Assembly (NCBI RefSeq): GCF_000813725.1
Contig: NZ_JWLD01000037.1
Span: forward strand, 117,555 to 181,554
Direction of reading: 5' to 3'
Source of the DNA: Leisingera sp. ANG-Vp
GTDB lineage: Bacteria; Pseudomonadota; Alphaproteobacteria; Rhodobacterales; Rhodobacteraceae
Length of the DNA: 64,000 nt
Shown here one piece after another: positions 59,913-64,000 of this stretch; the first letter of the stretch is position 1, and every line of letters begins with the position of its first letter. The position numbers and the translations under genes were made by a program. The notes under the pieces are model-generated. The model made no database searches. It was not told where the DNA came from and saw only the letters and a program-made list of their open reading frames with translations.

Positions 59913-60272
59913 ATGTATACCAGTATCTTGCAGAGAGCATGCCTGATTATTCCGCTCTCCCTCGCCGGCCAGGCGGCCTTTGGCCAGGCATCGGACCCTG
60001 CGCTTGATGAAGCCCAGCGCAGACTGGCTTGCGGCGCAGGCACACCAGTTTCCGCCAGTTACCTGCCGGACGGCTCCCTGCAAGTCACCTGCCAGGCGCC
60101 TGGCGCGGAAGCGCTGAGCCAGGTTACCGGGCAAAGCCTGCCGGCAACCGGGCTGTCGGCCGGCGCCGTAGCTGGTGTCGCTGCCGGGGCTCTGTTCCTG
60201 GTAGTGGTCGCCGATGACGACAGCGGCGCAGGAACCACCACCACAACAACAACCACTGGCGCATCGGACTGA
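59913..60272 (+). CDS. Secreted small protein with polythreonine tail
   Basis: A 119-residue protein with a signal peptide (ending AGQAAFGQA near residue 26), a cysteine pair (RRLACGAG and LQVTCQAPG, probably a disulfide), a glycine/alanine-rich hydrophobic segment (GLSAGAVAGVAAGALFLVVV) that could anchor it in a membrane, and a C-terminal run of eight threonines before GASD. It is divergent from the other secreted protein. Function unknown. Confidence 0.65.
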   Translation: MYTSILQRACLIIPLSLAGQAAFGQASDPALDEAQRRLACGAGTPVSASYLPDGSLQVTCQAPGAEALSQVTGQSLPATGLSAGAVAGVAAGALFLVVVADDDSGAGTTTTTTTTGASD

Positions 60273-60439
60273 GCCGGAGCCGCTTGCACTTCTGGCCTGC
60301 ACAAGAAGCAGCTGCCTGACAAAGCAAGCGGCGGCCCATGCCAGGCGTCCGCCCAGGCCTGAACGCGCAATCCGCTGCGGCAACAATCTGCATGCGGCGG
60401 CGATAACGGCTGTGTTTTCGGAATTCCAAGCGGGGGAGA

Positions 60440-60516
60440 TGGTACCGCCTCCCCGGCTTGAACGGGGGACCTCTGGATCCACAATCCAGCGCTCTAACCA
60501 ACTGAGCTAAGGCGGC
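60440..60516 (-). tRNA. tRNA-His (anticodon GTG)
   Basis: Read on the minus strand, a 77-nt cloverleaf with acceptor GCCGCCT/AGGCGGT (G1-U72), A73 and encoded CCA. The D arm is GCTCAGTTGGTTAGAGC, the anticodon stem CTGGA/TCCAG encloses TTGTGGA with GTG, and the T arm is CCCCG TTCAAGC CGGGG. Position -1 is T and residue 73 is A, so the G-1:C73 identity pair of other bacteria is absent, as known for many alphaproteobacteria. Confidence 0.95.
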
Positions 60517-60702
60517 ACTGAGGGGGCATTTATAGCACGTCCCGAGGGCACGCAAGAGGTTTTTTTACGTTTCCATCACAGAATTCCGCGGCACCGCTTC
60601 TTCCCGTGCAAGCCCTAGGCCCGGGCTCCGGCATAACGTCAGAAGTTATCCACAAGCACTTGCAAACAAACTCAAATTCCCAACACCCCCCACAACGGGC
60701 TG

Positions 60703-61200
60703 CTAGATCTCCGCAGCCTGAAATGTCAGCTGCCACGTCTGCTCAACCAAGTCCTGGCCATAGCTGTGCACCGGCCGGCTTCCGCTCAGCTTCCACCCGA
60801 ACGCCTGGTAGAGCGCGCAGGCCGTGCGGTGGCTTTCATGGGTCTTCAGCATCATCCCGCGATAGCCTGCTGCACGGGCGAAATCCATGCATTCGCGCAA
60901 GAGCCGTTTGCCCAGCCCCTTGCCCCGCGCCTTGGGGGTCAGCAGAAACAGCCGAAGCTGCGCGGTTTCCTCATCCTTCTTCATGCAGAACACAGTGCCC
61001 AGCCTCTCACCGCCGCTTTCCGCCATCCAGCCATGCTCGCAGGCCGGATCGTGGCTGGCGCAGAAACTGTGAAGGATATCCGCAACCAGCGGTCCGAAGC
61101 TCTCATCAAACCCCGCTTCACGTGCATAAAGATCCTGGTGGCGTGCCACCAGCCAGTGCAGGTCACTCGGGGCGAATCGGCGCAGGGTCACATTTGTCAT
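60703..61200 (-). CDS. GNAT-family N-acetyltransferase
   Basis: 165 residues from ATG 61200 (the frame extends upstream without family support). TNVTLRRFAPSDLHWLVARHQDLYAREAGFDESFGPLVADIL opens the fold; the pyrophosphate loop TPKARGKGLGKRLL (near 98-111) and the C-terminal KTHESHRTACALYQAFGWKL are clear. It resembles the acetyltransferase half of MarR-GNAT fusion proteins, standing alone here. The acceptor is unknown. Confidence 0.9.
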   Translation of the reverse strand: MTNVTLRRFAPSDLHWLVARHQDLYAREAGFDESFGPLVADILHSFCASHDPACEHGWMAESGGERLGTVFCMKKDEETAQLRLFLLTPKARGKGLGKRLLRECMDFARAAGYRGMMLKTHESHRTACALYQAFGWKLSGSRPVHSYGQDLVEQTWQLTFQAAEI

Positions 61201-61289
61201 GGGATCAGTGTAACGCAAACCCGGCTTGCCTTTCAGCCTGCGGCGGGCTAGCACCGGCTGCAATCCGCTGACCGGCTAGGGAGTGCAAA

Positions 61290-61475
61290 ATGGGTATCAA
61301 CACCGAACGCGATGTCGAGGCAAACCTGCAAATCGGCCCGACCGATCAGGGCATGGTGCGGATCTTCATCGAAGCCGGCGGCACCGAGATCCCGATGGAC
61401 TTCGATCCGGAAGAAGCAGAAGAGATCGCAGACGAGATCCGTGCCGCAGCCCAGGCTGCGCGCAGCGTCAAATAA
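61290..61475 (+). CDS. Conserved small acidic protein (DUF6324-like)
   Basis: A 61-residue acidic protein, MGINTERDVEANLQIGPTDQ at the start followed by GMVRIFIEAGGTEIPMDFDPEEAEEIADEIRAAA, matching a short protein widespread in Rhodobacteraceae. The beta-strand followed by an amphipathic helix suggests a small protein-protein interaction domain. It has its own upstream region and no obvious partner. Function unknown. Confidence 0.8.
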   Translation: MGINTERDVEANLQIGPTDQGMVRIFIEAGGTEIPMDFDPEEAEEIADEIRAAAQAARSVK

Positions 61476-61600
61476 TCCCGCTTCTCTGAAAATGCGCCGC
61501 CTTGTTTAGGCGAATTTTCGAAACTGCGATTTTAACTATTATATCTATCTAAAGCCCCTGGGCTCACCCTTGTGCTCGACCAGTTTGTGGAGTGAGTGAC

Positions 61601-63031
61601 ATGGTGAGCCCGATCGGCAATACAGCAACCCCCTTCTTCTTTTCGGCGCAGCTGAGCGCCGTGACCAGCGGCGCCAGCGCCACGCTGGATGGGATCAACC
61701 CGGCCTTGGGGCTTTCCGCGGATGACCTGCAGAAAGAGGCCGATGCCATGCATGGCGGCCACGGCCGCCGGGGCCGTGAGGGCCTGCCGCCTGCAGCGCA
61801 CGGCTGGGACAAGCCGCAAGTTCAAAAGGCGGTGGTCAAGCTGGGCGGTGCTCCGGCGGAACCGGCACCGGATCCTGTCGCTGCCGAACCTGAGCCGGCC
61901 TCCGGAGGCATGACGCTGGCCGAGCAGGCAGCTGCCCTGGCAGAGGGCAGCTTGCAGCCCGCCCCTGCGCCTTCAGCTGAGGTTACCGAGGCCAGTGCTG
62001 CCAGCCTCGAAGCCTCCTATCACGAGAAACGCATTTACGAGATGTCCAAGGCGCTCACAGCGCTGGCCTCGCTGCCCTGGCCGCAGGACTCGGTTGCGCT
62101 GATCCTGATCACCGGCTTGCCTGGCGGGGCTGCAGAGGCGGAACCGCAGGCGGCGCCGGCCGTGCCATCGGATCTGTCCGGCGATGACACCGTGGAATTG
62201 CGCGCCGATACGATCCAAAGGATTGCAACCGGGGACGGCGCTGATGCACTGGCCCTGGAAGGGCGTATCGTGCGCGGCATCCATACCGACCGCGATACAG
62301 CCCGCCCTGTCGAGCGGGGCAGCGCTGAAGGTGGGCGGCGGCAGCGCCCTGAGCACTATGCCAATGCGGACTCGCTCTCGATCCGTGCCCGCCATGCCCG
62401 CAATATCAGCACCGGCGGCGGTGACGATGCGATTGCCATTCAGGCGGGCACTCTGCGCGGGCTGCGGGCTGGTGACGGCAATGACAGCATTGCGGTCGCT
62501 GCAACCCTGGTGTCGCGCATTAAGGGCGGCGCAGGCGACGACAGGATCTCGGTCGCCGCACAGCGTGCCTTGCGCGGACCGCACGAGGCCGGGGCCGCGG
62601 CATTTGATCCGAACGCCTCTGCCGCAGCGAAAATGCGCCAAGCCCTGAGCGGCTACGCCCAGGTGGATGGCGGCGCAGGCAATGACCTGATCGAACTGCA
62701 GATTGGCGAAACCCTGGCCGCGCGCGGCGGCACCGGAGATGACCGTTTCAAGCTGAGCGGCGGCACCGTAGCGCTTCAATACGCCCATGGCGACGGCAAC
62801 GATACGGTGGAGCTGGCCAGCGGCGCCAGCGCGGTTGTGCAGCTGCGGGAAATGGGCGCCAGCGCTTACACCGCGACACGCGACGGTGACATCCTGACGC
62901 TGCAGTTTGATACCGGAGGCAGCATCACCTTCACAAACGTCGCGCAGGGCGGTGCCATCGGCGTGGCCACAGACCCCGGCGCCCCCATTGCCCTGCTGCA
63001 TCAGCCGCCGGCGCTGAACGCTACCGCCTGA
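61601..63031 (+). CDS. RTX-like calcium-binding-repeat protein
   Basis: 476 residues from ATG 61601 (GGAG 8 bases upstream; GTG 61592 is in frame). The N-terminal half is Ala/Glu/Pro-rich without features. From about residue 190 it has spaced GGxGxDxI-type units (GDDTVEL, GGGDDAIAI, GDGNDSIAV, GGAGDDRISV, GGAGNDLIEL, GGTGDDRFKL, GDGNDTVEL), a degenerate haemolysin-type repeat array interspersed with longer loops. There is no signal peptide and no type I secretion gene nearby. Such proteins in Roseobacters are often exported by unlinked type I systems. Confidence 0.7.
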   Translation: MVSPIGNTATPFFFSAQLSAVTSGASATLDGINPALGLSADDLQKEADAMHGGHGRRGREGLPPAAHGWDKPQVQKAVVKLGGAPAEPAPDPVAAEPEPASGGMTLAEQAAALAEGSLQPAPAPSAEVTEASAASLEASYHEKRIYEMSKALTALASLPWPQDSVALILITGLPGGAAEAEPQAAPAVPSDLSGDDTVELRADTIQRIATGDGADALALEGRIVRGIHTDRDTARPVERGSAEGGRRQRPEHYANADSLSIRARHARNISTGGGDDAIAIQAGTLRGLRAGDGNDSIAVAATLVSRIKGGAGDDRISVAAQRALRGPHEAGAAAFDPNASAAAKMRQALSGYAQVDGGAGNDLIELQIGETLAARGGTGDDRFKLSGGTVALQYAHGDGNDTVELASGASAVVQLREMGASAYTATRDGDILTLQFDTGGSITFTNVAQGGAIGVATDPGAPIALLHQPPALNATA

Positions 63032-63142
63032 CCTTTCCGCCACACGCAGCGCACCGCAGGTGCGCTGCCAGGCCCAAGGCTGCCAAGGGGCTCCGGCGCA
63101 GCCGGGGCACCTGCAGGCGCGGGAGCCTTCCCCTGCCCGGTG

Positions 63143-63616
63143 TCAGGCCTCTGCCGTATCGCCGCCCAGCAATTGCCCATCCCTACCCGGGCGCGGATCG
63201 CGCAAGACCTGCAGGCGGCGGGCGGCATCCATCGCAAACTTCTGCGTCAGCTTCTTGCGCCGCGCCGGAGCCAGCTTGTCCTCCGGTGCCATGCGGATGA
63301 TCTCGGCATCATAGGGATCGGCAATGATCAGCCCGGTGCCATCGGGCAGCAGCTCGGCTGGAAACTCCATATCCACCGCCCAGAAATAACGGTCGCACCA
63401 TTCCAGGTACCCCTCCCACTTGCGGTCGGATTGAAAATCGGCACGGCTGGACTTGCATTCGATCACCCAGAGCTCGCCCTTGGGGCCCAGCGCCATCACA
63501 TCCACCCGCAGGCCGCGCGCTGGCACAAATTCCTCCAAAGGCGCATACCCGAGACTACGCAGGTAGCGCGACACTCCGCGGGCGAGTTTCTGTCCGGGCT
63601 GCAAGTCTTCCATCAT
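63143..63616 (-). CDS. mmcB: MmcB-family DNA repair protein (PD-(D/E)XK-like)
   Basis: 157 residues from the ATGATG at 63616. A PD-(D/E)XK-type core is visible: D near 39 in LRVDVMALGPKGE and the E-x-K in WVIECKSSRADFQSDRKWEGYLEWCDRYFWAVD near 52. The family belongs to SOS-induced repair genes of alphaproteobacteria and is associated with mitomycin C resistance. A GTTC-N7-GTTC LexA box lies 12 bp upstream of the start, so DNA damage is the likely signal. Confidence 0.9.
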   Translation of the reverse strand: MMEDLQPGQKLARGVSRYLRSLGYAPLEEFVPARGLRVDVMALGPKGELWVIECKSSRADFQSDRKWEGYLEWCDRYFWAVDMEFPAELLPDGTGLIIADPYDAEIIRMAPEDKLAPARRKKLTQKFAMDAARRLQVLRDPRPGRDGQLLGGDTAEA

Positions 63617-63627
63617 ATCCCGAATGT

Positions 63628-63642
63628 GAACAATTAGAGAAC
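63628..63642 (-). promoter_or_regulatory. LexA (SOS) box of mmcB
   Basis: On the minus strand GTTCTCTAATTGTTC fits the alphaproteobacterial LexA site GTTC-N7-GTTC exactly. It lies 12 bp before the first start codon of mmcB, within its promoter. Confidence 0.85.
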
Positions 63643-63732
63643 AAATTGCAATGCCGCCGATTTAACCGGAATTGACGCGACACGGCCGCACGCCCCTTGT
63701 CATGAGGCCGCGGGCAGCTTACTTACGCCCTT

Positions 63733-63890
63733 GGCGGGTTCTGCCCTTCTCGTGACAGGCAGCATTCCGGTGGCCTTAAGCAATTCCGAGGGAGCTGGCT
63801 CTGTCCGGATCCTGGTCCGTTTACCTGGCGCCCACCTGTACATACAGGTCCTCGGGAATCAAAGCCGCACGGTTGACTGGTGGTCCCGCC
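63733..63890. ncRNA. Candidate structured RNA, possibly 6S RNA (ssrS)
   Basis: A 158-nt stretch closes on itself: GGCGGG (63733-63738) pairs with CCCGCC (63885-63890). Inward, two unpaired strands of about 33 and 18 nt, one with a CTGCC/GGCAG hairpin, flank an inner stem (GGC..AATTCCGAGG with CCTCGGGAAT..GCC). The apex has a perfect 7-bp hairpin (ACCTGTA/TACAGGT, 63834-63849) and a smaller one near 63807. A long rod with a large central bubble is the 6S RNA plan, and the length fits alphaproteobacterial 6S. Orientation is unresolved: a promoter-like TTGTCA-17-TACTTA (63697-63725) and a 3' GCTTTTCT tail favour plus, while the hairpin-bearing bubble strand would be the 3' strand, as in E. coli 6S, only on minus. 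Confidence 0.45.
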
Positions 63891-63908
63891 GCTTTTCTCC
63901 CCTCTCCG

Positions 63909-63944
63909 CAAAGAAAAACCGCGCCTTCCGGGTGGAACGCGCGG
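63909..63944 (-). terminator. Terminator of a minus-strand gene entering from the right edge
   Basis: On the minus strand CCGCGC-x-TTCC and GGAA-x-GCGCGG pair around a 4-nt loop, followed by TTTTTCTTT. A minus-strand gene must end in the last 50 bp of the window (stop codons at 63953, 63961 and 63969 in the three frames); too little of it is visible to identify. Confidence 0.85.
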
Positions 63945-64000
63945 CGGAATGTTCAGCGTTTCAAAGGCTCAGCGGCGGCGCAGCTGGCGCTGCTGCCGGG

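Overview
The window reads as chromosome of an alphaproteobacterium of the order Rhodobacterales, most likely the Roseobacter group. Support: high GC with strong GC3 bias; families typical of that group (DUF6476-like and DUF6324-like small proteins, MmcB, a CarD regulator, a SUV3-type helicase next to an Hsp15-type S4 protein and FdxA, an RpoH paralogue, cobT/cobS divergent); an alphaproteobacterial LexA box; and a tRNA-His that lacks the usual G-1:C73 pair. There is no prophage, insertion sequence, CRISPR array or rRNA. The genus is inference.

Layout. 1-7.6 kb: a catabolic island with an acylating aldehyde dehydrogenase (cut by the left edge), an AMP-forming CoA ligase, a crotonase, an ADP-forming acyl-CoA synthetase, a truncated MDR reductase, a gamma-butyrobetaine-dioxygenase-like enzyme and a GlxA/AraC regulator; it looks built for a quaternary-amine or sulfonate carbon source. 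7.6-17.5 kb: a hydroxyproline (or betaine) utilisation locus: polar amino acid ABC importer plus enolase-superfamily enzyme on the minus strand, a GntR/FCD regulator, then deaminase, semialdehyde dehydrogenase, proline-racemase-family enzyme and D-amino-acid oxidoreductase on the plus strand. Two promoter regions with matching GTCGAC-type dyads suggest one regulator controls both arms. 17.7-22.3 kb: MmgE/PrpD protein with a divergent LysR regulator, then a translationally coupled Asp/Asn-hydroxylase-like dioxygenase and threonine aldolase. 22.9-30 kb: a tightly overlapping membrane-linked operon DUF4129, DUF4350, MoxR, DUF58, SpoIIM-like, RDD, of unknown role, followed by an integral membrane protein.

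30-46 kb: tRNA-Thr(TGU), two Roseobacter-type hypothetical proteins with sulfotransferase- and glycosyltransferase-like features, O-acetylhomoserine sulfhydrylase, a SIMPL protein, an unusual GspL-like/GspC-like fusion, 4-hydroxyphenylpyruvate dioxygenase with a divergent Lrp regulator, an Aer-like soluble PAS protein, a Kef-type antiporter, and cobT/cobS. 46-60 kb: housekeeping genes (carD, fdxA, Hsp15, helicase, TPR protein, SCP2, lipase-like hydrolase, PepF, amidinotransferase, DksA-like, rpoH, a RluA-family pseudouridine synthase). 60-64 kb: tRNA-His, acetyltransferase, an RTX-like protein, LexA-controlled mmcB and, at the right edge, a 158-nt closed RNA fold resembling 6S RNA.

The most unusual signals are the strand-biased CCAGC array and 28-bp palindrome upstream of rpoH's end, the related multi-hairpin element at 2.1 kb, the hydroxylase-aldolase coupling, the three GTCGAC sites phased every 12 bp over a promoter, the shared CATG divergent start at 58.86 kb, and the candidate structured RNA at 63.8 kb.
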